From the NCBI RefSeq assembly GCF_030015065.1, contig NZ_JAIVFN010000024.1, positions 1 through 45,798 on the forward strand: DNA of 45,798 nt. Reading direction: 5' to 3'. Positions 32,829 to 41,236 of the stretch are shown here, one piece after another. Source of the DNA: Xanthobacter autotrophicus. GTDB lineage: Bacteria > Pseudomonadota > Alphaproteobacteria > Rhizobiales > Xanthobacteraceae. The notes under the pieces were generated by a model. That model made no database searches and was not told the origin of the DNA. It saw only the letters and a list, made by a program, of their open reading frames with translations. A program made the position numbers and the translations under genes. Numbering within the stretch: position 1 is the stretch's first letter; every line of letters begins with the position of its first letter.

Positions 32829-33304
32829 GGGGTGCTCCTCCGATCCGGGAGGGACACCACGGGAGGCCCGCGCTTGGCAAGAACGGACTGGCAAGAACGG
32901 ACTGGCGAGACGGGACTGGCGGGGTTCGCCGCACAGGGGCAGGCCTGCGCCGTTCCGCCGAGATGGCATGCGCGGATACGGACATACGGCAGGAACAGGC
33001 GGGGCCCGAGGGGCCGCCGCCTGCCGCCCCCAGCCTTACGGGTGGATCGCGAGCCCTGACCGGCACAACCCTTGATGGCTGAGGCTCAGCTGGATTTCAT
33101 CCCCCAAATGCGGGATGCGGTATCATCGCCCGCCCGCTAACGGCGGGCGGACGGCCAATATCGCGGATGGCTTCCAGATCTTGGGCTTTCGCGCATTCAT
33201 GCCGAATCGCCTTCCTGAACGCCAAACTGTCCGCGCAACAACGCAGGGGCGCGTCTCCATTCAGCCCGGCGACCCCGCCTGTGGAACGGATCGCGCCCCT
33301 GGCC
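32829..33304. other. Intergenic region between rsmE and cytochrome c gene
   Basis: I see no gene in these 476 bases. They hold a 14-base tandem repeat (32876-32917) about 50 bases upstream of rsmE. A hairpin with 8-base arms at 33127-33134 and 33142-33149 lies downstream of the cytochrome gene. Short open frames here show no recognisable product. Confidence 0.55.
32876..32917. repeat. 14-base tandem repeat, three copies
   Basis: The unit GGCAAGAACGGACT occurs twice exactly (32876-32889, 32890-32903). A third copy differs at a few bases (32904-32917, GGCGAGACGGGACT). It sits in the upstream region of rsmE. Confidence 0.85.
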
Positions 33305-33697
33305 TCACTTCTTGCTGCCGTCGGCGTTGAACTGGGCGAGGAAGGCGATGAGATCCTTGCGCTCGTCCTCGTTCTTGATGCCGGCGAACGCCATCTTGCC
33401 CTTGGGCGCGAGCGCCTTGGGATTGGTGATGTAGGCGTCCAGGGTGGCCTCGTCCCACACCTTGCCGGCGGCGGCGCCGTCCTTGATGTCGGCGGAATAG
33501 GCATAGCCCTCGAAATGCGCCCATTTGGCGCCGACGATGCCGTTCAGGGGTGGGCCCACCTTCGCCTTGGCATCGGGACCCACGGCATGGCACGCCATGC
33601 ACTTCTTGAACGAGGTCTCGCCCTTGGCCACATCGGGATCCGCAAGGGCCGAGCCGGTGGCTGCGAGGACAAGAACCGAAGCCAGAATGAGACGCAT
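33305..33697 (-). CDS. Class I c-type cytochrome (cytochrome c2/c550-like)
   Basis: A 130-residue periplasmic electron carrier. The signal peptide covers residues 1-19 (ALA cleavage), the heme motif CMACH is at 33-37, and the likely axial Met is M102 (KGKMAFAG). Length and folds match mitochondrial-like cytochrome c2. The ATG at 33697 has a GAGG site. Its upstream region has a strong AT-rich palindrome at 33738-33759. Maturation would use the ccm system, part of which is at the left of this window. Oxidase, dehydrogenase or sulfur-oxidising partners are not visible. Confidence 0.93.
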   Translation of the reverse strand: MRLILASVLVLAATGSALADPDVAKGETSFKKCMACHAVGPDAKAKVGPPLNGIVGAKWAHFEGYAYSADIKDGAAAGKVWDEATLDAYITNPKALAPKGKMAFAGIKNEDERKDLIAFLAQFNADGSKK

Positions 33698-33736
33698 AAA
33701 GCTTTCCTCTCTGAACAGGCGCGAGCGGGATATTCT

Positions 33737-33759
33737 ATTCATATATCCGAATATATGAA
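33737..33759. promoter_or_regulatory. AT-rich palindromic operator candidate upstream of cytochrome c
   Basis: The arms TTCATATAT (33738-33746) and ATATATGAA (33751-33759) are perfectly complementary around CCGA. Overlapping it is ATTC-N8-GAAT (33737-33752), the half-site layout I recall for SqrR/BigR-type sulfide-sensing ArsR-family repressors. It starts 40 bases upstream of the cytochrome start, in otherwise GC-rich DNA. The specific regulator is a guess. Confidence 0.5.
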
Positions 33760-33887
33760 AATACCCACGCGCCGCGCAAACCCTTGCTGCAGCGCACAAA
33801 ACTCCTCCATTGGAGGTGGCGCCGCGCCTCCTTAGCATGACTCCAGCCAACCCACCGATGCGACCTTGAGCCCGAGCGGGAGACCAC

Positions 33888-34547
33888 GTGACCATCATCG
33901 TGAAGATCGGCGGCAGCCTGACGCGGGACGCGGCGCCACGCCGCCTGCTGGCCCGCCTCGCCGCGGAAGGAGGGCTCGTCGTGGTGCCGGGCGGCGGGGC
34001 GCTGGCCGATCAGGTCCGCGCCGTTCAGCCGCAGTGGGACCTCTCGGATGCCGCCGCCCACCGCATGGCCCTGCTTTCCATGGAGCAGATGGCCCACGCC
34101 ATGCGCGATCTCGAACCGCGCCTCCTGCCCGCCCGCGACCGTGCGGAACTCGCGGCGGCGGTGGCACGGGGCGCCGCCCTGTGGTTCCCGGCCGCCATGA
34201 CGCTCGGCCGCCCCGACATCGCCGAAAGCTGGGACGTGACCTCCGACAGCCTCGCCCTGTGGCTCGCCGCCGAGATGGGGGCGGAGCGGCTGGTGCTGGT
34301 GAAGGCGCCGGGCACACGGATTCCCGCGCCTTTGCCCGCCCCGTCCGGCGGCCGCGCCGCCGACATCGCCGCCTGGACCGCGATGGGGCTGGTGGATGCG
34401 GCCTTTGCGACCATGGCGGTCCGGTTTACAGGCGATATTCTGGCCATCCCCGCCGACGATGGGGACCGGCTGGACGCCGCCTTGCGGGCCAAGGGGCGCG
34501 CCGCCGCGATAAACGAGGAAACGAAGGAAGGCTCGCGCCTGTCATGA
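33888..34547 (+). CDS. Amino acid kinase superfamily protein, MfnE-like
   Basis: A 219-residue amino acid kinase fold protein. The N-terminal KIGGSL (6-11) and PGGG (34-37) loops bind nucleotide and substrate. The family includes archaeal MfnE, which phosphorylates the aminomethylfuran phosphate intermediate of methanofuran, and the 'orf19-type' proteins in methylotroph tetrahydromethanopterin clusters. Context supports this: it opens a run of five overlapping genes that ends in mfnB. The start is GTG at 33888. It overlaps the flavoprotein gene by 4 bases (ATGA). The exact substrate is inferred, not shown. Confidence 0.8.
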   Translation: MTIIVKIGGSLTRDAAPRRLLARLAAEGGLVVVPGGGALADQVRAVQPQWDLSDAAAHRMALLSMEQMAHAMRDLEPRLLPARDRAELAAAVARGAALWFPAAMTLGRPDIAESWDVTSDSLALWLAAEMGAERLVLVKAPGTRIPAPLPAPSGGRAADIAAWTAMGLVDAAFATMAVRFTGDILAIPADDGDRLDAALRAKGRAAAINEETKEGSRLS

Positions 34548-35125
34548 CCGCCAAAGCGCCCCGGGCGAAGTCGCCGCGCTGGGCCTGGGCCCTCACCGGC
34601 TCCGGGCACTATTTCACGGAGAGCATCGAGATCATCCGCGAGCTTCAGGACGTGGACCTGTTCATCTCGGACGCGGCCGACGAAGTGCTGCGCATGTACA
34701 AGCAGGACAAGGAGCCGCTGCCCGAACAGACCCAGGTGTTCCGCGACAACAGCGCGTCCTCCGCCTCCATTGGCCGCTTCTATCACGGCGAGTACCATAC
34801 CCTCGTGGTCTCCCCCGCCTCGTCCAACACGGTGGCGAAGGCGGTGCACGGCATCTCCGACACCCTCGTCACCAATTGCTTCGCCCAGGCCGGCAAGTGC
34901 CGGGTGCCGGCCATCGTGTTTGCCTGCGACAGCATGCCGGAGATGATCACCATGGCCCCCGAAGGTCCGGTGCCCGTCTATCCGCGCCGCATCGACCTGG
35001 AGAACACGCGCCTGCTCAAGGAGTTCGAGGCCACTGTGGTGGCCGAGACGCTGGACGAGCTGCGCGCCGCCATCGCCCGCCGCCGGGCGGAGCTTGCAGC
35101 GCTCTTCCCCACCCCGGCCGCCTGA
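34544..35125 (+). CDS. Flavoprotein, archaeal AfpA / DmrB-like (dihydromethanopterin reductase candidate)
   Basis: A 193-residue flavoprotein of the UbiX/Dfp-like fold. WALTGSGHYFTES (about 13-25) is the first FMN loop, and SPASSNTVAKAVHGISDTLVTN is the second. Relatives occur in methanogens and, as DmrB, in methylotrophic Burkholderia, where the enzyme reduces dihydromethanopterin to tetrahydromethanopterin. Bacteria with this cluster use either DmrA or such an archaeal-type enzyme, and no DmrA is seen here. It starts at the ATG in the overlap with the kinase gene. The next gene begins one base after its stop. Confidence 0.8.
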   Translation: MTAKAPRAKSPRWAWALTGSGHYFTESIEIIRELQDVDLFISDAADEVLRMYKQDKEPLPEQTQVFRDNSASSASIGRFYHGEYHTLVVSPASSNTVAKAVHGISDTLVTNCFAQAGKCRVPAIVFACDSMPEMITMAPEGPVPVYPRRIDLENTRLLKEFEATVVAETLDELRAAIARRRAELAALFPTPAA

Positions 35126-35126
35126 G

Positions 35127-36545
35127 ATGGCCGAGCGCGTCGCCCTTGTCACCGGGTCGCTGGCCGAGCCGCGCATCCGCCGCATCGCTCAGGAGATCGC
35201 GGACGAGGCGCTCGACCCGGTGGTGGTTAATGTGGGCGTGAAGGTTGCGGCCTTGATGACGGCGGAGATCGTGGAACGGCGCCTCAAGCTGCCGGAGCGC
35301 ATCGACCGCGTGCTCATGCCCGGCCGCTTCCGGGGCGATCTCGACCGCCTCGCCGCCCGCTTCGGCCTGCCGTTCCTGCGCGGGCCGGAGGAGGCGGCGG
35401 ACATCCCCGCCTATTTCGGCAAGGGCCGCGGCGGCGCCGTCAGCCTCGACCGGCAGGACGTGCTGCTGTTCGCCGAGATCGTGGACGCCACCCGCCTCAC
35501 CATCGACGAGCTTCTCACCCGCGCCCGCTTCCTGAAGGGCGAGGGCGCGGACGTGATCGACCTCGGCGCCCTGCCCGACAATCCCTTCCCCCATCTGGAA
35601 GAGGCCATCGCCGCGCTCAAGGCGAACGGCTTCAGGGTGAGCGTTGACAGCTTCGACCCGCAGGAGCTGGCGCGCGGCACCCGCGCCGGGGCCGACTATC
35701 TCCTCAGCCTCAACGAGCACACCCTCGCCATCGCCGAGGAGGGCCCTGCCGTTCCGGTGCTGGTGCCCGCGCAGGCGGGGGACCTGCCCTCGCTCCTGCG
35801 AGCCATCGAAACATGCGAGGCCAGGGGCAGGCCCTTCCTCGCCGATCCCATCCTCGATCCCATCCACCTCGGCTTCACCGCGTCACTGCTGCGCTACGCG
35901 GAGCTGCGGCGGCTGAAACCGGACATCCCCATCCTCATGGGCATCGGCAACGTCACCGAGCTGACGGACGCCGACACCACCGGCATGAACGCCTTGCTCA
36001 TGGGCATCATCTCCGAGCTACGGCTGAATGCGGTGCTGGCGGTGCAGGTGAGCCCCCACTGCCGCACCGCCGTGCGCGAGTTCGACCGGGCGCGGCGGGA
36101 ATTCTTCGCCGCGCGGGAGGCGGGCGCCCTGCCCCAGGGCTTCGGCGGCGGCCTGATGGCCCTGCGCGACCGGCGCCCCTTCACCACCACGCCGCAGGAG
36201 GTGGACCGCCTCGCCGGCACGGTGGCCGACCGCAACTTCCGCATCGAGGTGACGGAACAGGGCATCCACGCCTACAACCGCGACGGCCACCACGTGGCGC
36301 AGGACCCGTTCGACCTCTTCCCCCACCTCAAGGTGGAGGACGACGGCGCCCACGCCTTCTATCTCGGCGTGGAGACAGCGCGGGCGGAGATCGCCCTGAA
36401 GCTCGGCAAGCGCTACGCCCAGGACGAGCCGCTGAAATGGGGCGTGGCGGGCGAGACCTCCGCCAGTGCCGAGGATGCCCACCGGTTGACTTTCAAGGAA
36501 GCGGGCTCGACCCTTTCCGCAAAGAAGAAAGGCGAAGCCACGTGA
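35127..36545 (+). CDS. Dihydropteroate synthase-like protein of the H4MPT cluster
   Basis: A 472-residue protein whose central part is a TIM barrel related to dihydropteroate synthase (ADVIDLGALPDNP, RVSVDSFDPQEL, ADPILDPIHLGFT, ILMGIGNVTELTDADTTGMN). It has an extra N-terminal domain of about 120 residues and a C-terminal domain of about 120, as in the long archaeal DHPS-related proteins and the methylotroph 'orf22' type. A plausible role is joining a pterin to a ribosylaminobenzene-type acceptor in tetrahydromethanopterin synthesis, or an equivalent methanofuran step. The start is the ATG at 35127, one base after the flavoprotein stop. The stop overlaps the next gene (GTGA). Confidence 0.85.
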   Translation: MAERVALVTGSLAEPRIRRIAQEIADEALDPVVVNVGVKVAALMTAEIVERRLKLPERIDRVLMPGRFRGDLDRLAARFGLPFLRGPEEAADIPAYFGKGRGGAVSLDRQDVLLFAEIVDATRLTIDELLTRARFLKGEGADVIDLGALPDNPFPHLEEAIAALKANGFRVSVDSFDPQELARGTRAGADYLLSLNEHTLAIAEEGPAVPVLVPAQAGDLPSLLRAIETCEARGRPFLADPILDPIHLGFTASLLRYAELRRLKPDIPILMGIGNVTELTDADTTGMNALLMGIISELRLNAVLAVQVSPHCRTAVREFDRARREFFAAREAGALPQGFGGGLMALRDRRPFTTTPQEVDRLAGTVADRNFRIEVTEQGIHAYNRDGHHVAQDPFDLFPHLKVEDDGAHAFYLGVETARAEIALKLGKRYAQDEPLKWGVAGETSASAEDAHRLTFKEAGSTLSAKKKGEAT

Positions 36546-37111
36546 TCCGGGAGACCATCGTCACCACCCAATCGGCCTCGGGAGAGCCCCATGTGGCGCC
36601 CATGGGCGCGACCCTCGTGGAGGGGGGGTACCTGCTGCAGCCGTTCCGGCCCTCGCGCACGCTGGACAACATGGCGGCGCTCGGGGTGGCGGTGGTGAAC
36701 TTCACCGACGATGCCCGCATCTTCGCCGGCTGCATCACCGGCCGGCACCGCTCCTGGCCCACCGTGCCCGCCACCCGGCTCGACGGCGCCGTGCGCCTCG
36801 ACCTGTGCCTTGCCCATGACGAGGTGGAAGTGACGCGGATGGAGGACGACCCCACCCGCCCGCGCTTCTTCTGCCGCATCGTCCATCGCGAGCAGCACGC
36901 CCCCTTCCTCGGCCTCAACCGGGCGGTGGCGGCGGTGCTGGAAGGCGCCGTGCTGGTATCGCGCCTGCACATGATGGACCCCGAACGGGTGGACCGGGAA
37001 ATGAACTACCTCTCCATCGCCATCGAGAAGACCGCCGGCCCCGCCGAGCGCGAGGCCTGGGACTGGCTGTGCGAGACCATCGCCGACCATCGGGCGCGGG
37101 CGGCATCATGA
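36542..37111 (+). CDS. DUF447 family protein (H4MPT-linked cluster)
   Basis: A 189-residue DUF447 protein, likely a split-barrel flavin-binding fold. The N-terminus IRETIVTTQSASGEPHVAPMG is the family hallmark. It matches the 'orf21-type' genes that travel with tetrahydromethanopterin-dependent C1 genes in methylotrophs and methanogens, with unknown activity. The start is GTG at 36542 overlapping the DHPS-like stop. Its stop overlaps mfnB by 4 bases (ATGA). The tight coupling suggests a fixed stoichiometry or shared pathway. Confidence 0.85.
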   Translation: MIRETIVTTQSASGEPHVAPMGATLVEGGYLLQPFRPSRTLDNMAALGVAVVNFTDDARIFAGCITGRHRSWPTVPATRLDGAVRLDLCLAHDEVEVTRMEDDPTRPRFFCRIVHREQHAPFLGLNRAVAAVLEGAVLVSRLHMMDPERVDREMNYLSIAIEKTAGPAEREAWDWLCETIADHRARAAS

Positions 37112-37848
37112 CCTTGCATGTATCTGTTCCCGCGGCGGCACGCCCGGGCCTGCTCGCCTCCGTCGCCGATCTCGCCGAGATGGAGGTGGCGCTCGGCGCC
37201 GGCGCCGACATCGTGGACCTGAAGAACCCGGCCGAAGGCGCGCTCGGCGCCTGGGGGGAAGCCCCGCTGCGGGCCGCCGTCGCCCGCTGGCGCGCGGCGG
37301 GCTGCGTCACCGGTCTCAGCGCCACCGTGGGCGACCAGCCCCTCGATGCGGCGATCCTCCTGGCCGCCGCCCGGCGCACCGCCGCAACCGGCGTGCCGCT
37401 GGTGAAGATCGGCTTTCCCCTGCCCGCCGAAGGCCCCGGAGCGGCGCTGGCCCCCGTCCTCGACGCCCTTGCGCCGCTGGCGCGCGAAACCCGCCTCATC
37501 GCCGTGCTGTTCGCCGACCAGCGCCCGGACCTCGCCGCCCTTCCCCATTTCGCCGCGGCCGGCTTCCACGGGGTAATGCTGGATACGGCGGACAAGACGG
37601 CCGGCGGCCTCCTCGCCCATCTCGGCGTGGAGCGCCTCGCCGGCTTCGTGGCAGAGGCCAAAGCGGCCGGCCTGCTCACCGGCCTTGCGGGCTCGCTGAA
37701 GCTTGAGGACATCGCGCCTCTGGCGGCGCTTAAGCCGCACTATCTCGGCTTCCGCGGCGCCCTGTGCGCCACCGGGCGTACCAGCGCGCTCGATCCGGTG
37801 CGGCTCGCTCGGGTGCGGGAAGCGCTGAAGGGGCGGGTGACAGCTTAA
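37108..37848 (+). CDS. mfnB: (5-formylfuran-3-yl)methyl phosphate synthase MfnB (DUF556)
   Basis: MfnB condenses two molecules of glyceraldehyde 3-phosphate to the furan precursor of methanofuran or methylofuran. It has 246 residues and a TIM-barrel. The Schiff-base-type Lys lies in the family signature IVDLKNPAEGALGA (K39), and a second conserved Lys is K100 (LVKIGF). Archaeal MfnB is about 235 residues, so length fits. It corresponds to the 'orf5-type' gene of methylotroph clusters. It is the last gene of the overlapping unit. The convergent amidotransferase gene ends 30 bases away and I see no terminator hairpin between them. Confidence 0.9.
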   Translation: MTLHVSVPAAARPGLLASVADLAEMEVALGAGADIVDLKNPAEGALGAWGEAPLRAAVARWRAAGCVTGLSATVGDQPLDAAILLAAARRTAATGVPLVKIGFPLPAEGPGAALAPVLDALAPLARETRLIAVLFADQRPDLAALPHFAAAGFHGVMLDTADKTAGGLLAHLGVERLAGFVAEAKAAGLLTGLAGSLKLEDIAPLAALKPHYLGFRGALCATGRTSALDPVRLARVREALKGRVTA

Positions 37849-37878
37849 GCGTCGCCCACGGCCACGGGTTTCACCGCG

Positions 37879-38586
37879 TTACCACGTCGCCCTGAAATTG
37901 CGGTAAAGCTGCTCCGCCGCCTTGCGGAACACGGGCATCTTCTCCTCCACCGCCGCCACCAGCAGCGCCCCGCCGCCGGGGCCGGTGATGGCCTCCAGCG
38001 CGCAGCGATATTCGGTGATCTCGCCCCATTCGGGCACCGTGTCGTCGGTCAGCTCCACATGGTACTGGATGCCGAACGCCCGCTCCCCCACCTGCAGCGC
38101 CTGGATGGCGCAATGGTCGTTGTGCGCCAGCACCTTCGCCCCGTCCGGCAGCTTCAGCACGGCGGCGCCGTGCCACTGCAAAGTCGGGAAGGTGGGCGGC
38201 AGGCCGGTGAAGAACACCGATGCCTGCCCCGCCTGCGTGAGCGACACGTCGGTCACCCCCACCTCGGGGCGCGGCATGAGGCCCACCTTGCCGCCCAGGG
38301 CGTCGGCCAGCAGCTGGTGGCCGAGGCAGACGCCGAGATAGGGCCTGCCGGAGGCCACCCAGTCGCGGATCGCCGCCTTCTCGGCCACGAGCCAGGGGTG
38401 CTCCTCCTCCTGCCAGACATCCATGGGGCCGCCGAACACCATGAGGGCGTCATAGCCGTCGAGGGCGGGGATGGCCGCCCCCTCGTCCAGCTCCACGGCG
38501 TCCCAGATCACGCCGTCGGCACGCATGAAGTCGCGGAAGCTGCCGGGATGCTCGGCGGCAACATGCTGGAAAACGAGGACTCTCAA
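37879..38586 (-). CDS. Class I glutamine amidotransferase-like protein
   Basis: A 235-residue stand-alone type 1 amidotransferase. The triad is C87 (GVCLGHQLLA), H176 and E178 (IQYHVEL). This form resembles the GMP synthase glutaminase domain-like proteins that act on gamma-glutamyl compounds or as unknown glutaminases. The frame is open upstream, but the N-terminal strand MRVLVFQHVAAEHPG begins at TTG 38586, with GGGAG 6 bases upstream. There is no synthetase partner nearby. It is a lone minus-strand gene. Confidence 0.88.
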   Translation of the reverse strand: MRVLVFQHVAAEHPGSFRDFMRADGVIWDAVELDEGAAIPALDGYDALMVFGGPMDVWQEEEHPWLVAEKAAIRDWVASGRPYLGVCLGHQLLADALGGKVGLMPRPEVGVTDVSLTQAGQASVFFTGLPPTFPTLQWHGAAVLKLPDGAKVLAHNDHCAIQALQVGERAFGIQYHVELTDDTVPEWGEITEYRCALEAITGPGGGALLVAAVEEKMPVFRKAAEQLYRNFRATW

Positions 38587-39002
38587 GGGACTCTCCCGGA
38601 GCGGGCGGAGCGGGTGGCCGCCATACTGGCGCACCGCTCGCCGGGACGGCAAGGGCGGCAATGTCGCAAACTGGTATCCTTATAAAGTATGGCGCAGGGT
38701 TTGACCCACCCTCACCCGGGCCACTCCTCCCCCTGACTTTATCGAGCAGCCGAGCGCCGGGGTCGTCTCGTCGTGGCGTCCTGGCGCCGGCAAACATTGA
38801 CTCGGACACGGTTCGCGATTAAGAACCCGCCACCTTTCGGGCCGTCAGCGGCCCGTTCGGCGTTTCACGCACCCGTGGCATCGTCTGGCAGCGCGCCGGC
38901 CGAGCCTGTCGGTGGAAGGGGTTCCGGCATTGCGCCTGAACCCCGTCCGCAGAGGAGGGGCGCGATCCCAATTCAACCAAGACCATCAAGGATCCGCGTT
39001 AC
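38587..39002. other. Divergent intergenic region, amidotransferase / rpsD
   Basis: There is no gene in these 416 bases. A short AT-rich patch around 38680-38692 (CTTATAAAGTAT) may belong to the amidotransferase promoter. A TTGACT box at 38797 is the best rpsD promoter candidate. I see no S4-binding leader structure that I can defend. Confidence 0.5.
38797..38825 (+). promoter_or_regulatory. Candidate promoter for rpsD
   Basis: TTGACT (38797-38802), a 17-base spacer and TAAGAA (38820-38825) lie about 175 bases upstream of rpsD. The -35 matches 5 of 6 bases and the -10 is weak, as is common in alphaproteobacteria. Confidence 0.4.
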
Positions 39003-39620
39003 ATGAGCAAGCGCATTGCGGCCAAGCACAAGATCGATCGCCGTATGGGCGAGAACATCTGGGGCCGCTCCAAGAGCCCGGTGAACCGTCGCGAGTACGG
39101 TCCCGGCCAGCACGGCCAGCGCCGCAAGGGCAAGCTGTCCGACTTCGGCGTGCAGCTGCGCGCCAAGCAGAAGCTGAAGGGCTATTACGGCTCCATCGGC
39201 GAGAAGCAGTTCCACAAGGTGTATGTTGAAGCCTCCCGCCTCAAGGGCGACACCGGCGCCAACCTCATCGGCCTTCTGGAGCGCCGCCTCGACGCGGTGG
39301 TGTACCGCGCCAAGTTCGTGCCCACCATCTTCGCCGCCCGCCAGTTCGTCTCCCATGGTCACGTGAAGGTGAACGGCCAGCGCGTGAACATCCCGTCCTA
39401 CCTGGTGAAGGTCGGCGACGTGGTGGAGGTGAAGGAAGCTTCCCGCCAGATGACCCTGGTGCTCGAGGCCCAGCAGCTCGCCGAGCGTGACGTGCCCGAT
39501 TACATCGAGCTCGACACCAACAAGCTGGCGGCCCGCTTCGCCCGCATCCCGGAGCTCAACGAGGTGCCCTACCCGGTCCAGATGGAACCGAACCTCGTGG
39601 TCGAGTTCTATTCGCGCTGA
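39003..39620 (+). CDS. rpsD: 30S ribosomal protein S4
   Basis: Primary 16S rRNA-binding protein of the small subunit, 205 residues. The N-terminal segment ([47 protein letters not shown]) and the S4 RNA-binding domain (about 95-160: [42 protein letters not shown]) are clear. It lacks the N-terminal cysteine cluster of zinc-type S4. It stands alone, outside the alpha operon, as is usual for alphaproteobacteria. The ATG has AAGGA upstream. A strong terminator follows. Confidence 0.98.
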   Translation: MSKRIAAKHKIDRRMGENIWGRSKSPVNRREYGPGQHGQRRKGKLSDFGVQLRAKQKLKGYYGSIGEKQFHKVYVEASRLKGDTGANLIGLLERRLDAVVYRAKFVPTIFAARQFVSHGHVKVNGQRVNIPSYLVKVGDVVEVKEASRQMTLVLEAQQLAERDVPDYIELDTNKLAARFARIPELNEVPYPVQMEPNLVVEFYSR

Positions 39621-39642
39621 CCTGATCGGCGCCCGCCAAACG

Positions 39643-39671
39643 AAAAGGCCGTCCTCTCGGGCGGCCTTTTT
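39643..39671. terminator. Strong bidirectional terminator after rpsD
   Basis: The 9-base arms AAAAGGCCG (39643-39651) and CGGCCTTTT (39662-39670) pair perfectly around a 10-base loop and are followed by a T-run. On the minus strand the stem also ends in a T-run, so it can serve the convergent zeta-subunit gene. Confidence 0.9.
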
Positions 39672-39716
39672 GCTTTCAGGGACGGGAGCCGGCCGCGCGG
39701 CCGGCTCCGCCGTCGA

Positions 39717-40040
39717 TCAGCCCGCGGACTTCACCTCCGCCGCCGCAGCGGCAAGGAACTCGTCCATGTTGCGGCGGATCTGGTGGTCGGAGACCTCCAC
39801 GCCCTTGGCGTCGAAATCGCCGCGCAGCTTGCGGAACACATCCTCGTCACCGGCCTCCTGGAGGTCGGCGACCACGACTTCCTTGGCATAGGCCTCGGCG
39901 GCCTCGCCGCTCAGGCCGAGGATCTGGGCGGCCCAGAGGCCGAGCTTCTTGTTTCGGCGGGCGACCGCCTTGAAGCGGGCTTCCTCGTCGAGCGCGAAGC
40001 GCTTCTCAAACCCTTCTTCGCGCTTGTCGAACGTGGTCAT
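39717..40040 (-). CDS. ATPase inhibitor subunit zeta (DUF1476)
   Basis: A 107-residue inhibitor of the F1-ATPase found in alphaproteobacteria and described in Paracoccus. The N-terminus TTFDKREEGFEKRFALDEE is the inhibitory segment, and ARRNKKLGLWAAQILGLSGEAAEAYAKEVV is the conserved helical core. It blocks ATP hydrolysis by F1 in the cytoplasm. The ATG at 40040 has GAGGGG 5 bases upstream. It is a single gene, convergent with rpsD and divergent from purC. Confidence 0.93.
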   Translation of the reverse strand: MTTFDKREEGFEKRFALDEEARFKAVARRNKKLGLWAAQILGLSGEAAEAYAKEVVVADLQEAGDEDVFRKLRGDFDAKGVEVSDHQIRRNMDEFLAAAAAEVKSAG

Positions 40041-40439
40041 GGCACCCCTCTTCCTGACGCATTGGCGGCCGATGGCGGCCGGGATCGGTCTGGCGGCCAC
40101 ATGACCGCTCGCGCGCCTTGAATATCTCCCGCTTCACCCCAGATCAACGTCAGTGAGGCGCTGCCACATGCTGCCACGTGTCGCGTCCCGCCGCAGGGGC
40201 AGCAAGCCGGCCTTCGGGCGGCACCCTGCCGGCCATTTAAGCGCGAAGGATGCCGCAAAAGCCAGAGGGCAGGCATGCGCAAGCGGGCGTGGACGCGCGT
40301 TGTGTCGCGGCGCCTGATCGGCTAGTGTCCGAACGGGCTTGGTGTGCGCTGACAACAGCCATTCCGGTCCCGCCGAGGAGCGTCACCAGAACGGAGCCTT
40401 GGCAAACCCATGGATTTCCTCAATCAGCGGTATATTCCC
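40041..40439. other. Divergent intergenic region, zeta subunit / purC
   Basis: I see no gene in the 399 bases up to the preferred purC start. If purC starts at 40410 the region shrinks by 30 bases. No purine riboswitch-like structure or PurR-type palindrome was recognised, and no confident promoter. Confidence 0.5.
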
Positions 40440-41204
40440 ATGAGCCGCCGCCGCCGAATCTACGAAGGCAAGGCGAAAGTCCTCTATGAAGGACCTGAGC
40501 CCGGCACACTCATCCAGCACTTCAAGGACGATGCCACGGCCTTCAATGCGAAGAAGCACGATGTCATTGATGGCAAGGGCGTGCTGAACAACCGGATCTC
40601 GGAGTACATCTTCTCCCGGTTGAACGACATCGGTGTGCCCACCCACTTCATCCGCCGGCTGAACATGCGCGAGCAGCTCATCCGCGAAGTGGAGATCATT
40701 CCGCTTGAGATCGTGGTGCGCAACGTCGCCGCCGGCTCCATCTCGACCCGTCTCGGGATCGAGGAAGGCACGCCGCTGCCGCGCTCCATCATCGAATTCT
40801 ATTACAAGAACGACGCGCTCAACGACCCGATGGTATCGGAAGAGCACATCACCGCCTTCGGCTGGGCCACGACCCAGGAGATCGACGACATCATCGCGCT
40901 CGCGATCCGCGTCAACGACTTCCTGTCCGGCCTGTTCCTCGGCGCCGGCATCCGTCTTGTGGATTTCAAGATGGAATGCGGCCGCCTGTGGGAAAACGAC
41001 ATGATGCGGATCGTGGTGGCCGACGAGATCAGCCCCGATTCGTGCCGGCTGTGGGACATCAAGTCCAACGACAAGATGGACAAGGACCGCTTCCGCCGCG
41101 ACATGGGCGGCCTCGTGGAGGCCTACAGCGAAGTGGCGCGCCGGCTCGGCATCCTGATGGAAAACGATCCCACCCAGGGCAAGGGTCCCGTCCTGGTGAA
41201 GTGA
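40440..41204 (+). CDS. purC: Phosphoribosylaminoimidazole-succinocarboxamide synthase
   Basis: SAICAR synthase joins CAIR and aspartate with ATP in purine synthesis. From the ATG at 40440 it has 254 residues, the usual length. [13 protein letters not shown] at the N-terminus, EVIPLE-type [16 protein letters not shown] and [10 protein letters not shown] are family motifs. An in-frame ATG at 40410 adds ten residues. I prefer 40440 because family members start with a short basic MSRRRR segment, though neither start has a strong ribosome site. It opens the pur cluster on this strand, with a hairpin between it and purS. Confidence 0.95.
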   Translation: MSRRRRIYEGKAKVLYEGPEPGTLIQHFKDDATAFNAKKHDVIDGKGVLNNRISEYIFSRLNDIGVPTHFIRRLNMREQLIREVEIIPLEIVVRNVAAGSISTRLGIEEGTPLPRSIIEFYYKNDALNDPMVSEEHITAFGWATTQEIDDIIALAIRVNDFLSGLFLGAGIRLVDFKMECGRLWENDMMRIVVADEISPDSCRLWDIKSNDKMDKDRFRRDMGGLVEAYSEVARRLGILMENDPTQGKGPVLVK

Positions 41205-41236
41205 GGCGTTGAGCCCTGCATAGGAAAAATGCTAGG

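Noticed and set aside
33115-33330. A 71-codon open frame in the gap downstream of the cytochrome c gene
   Set aside because: It runs into the opposite-strand cytochrome gene, lacks a ribosome site and has no recognisable sequence.
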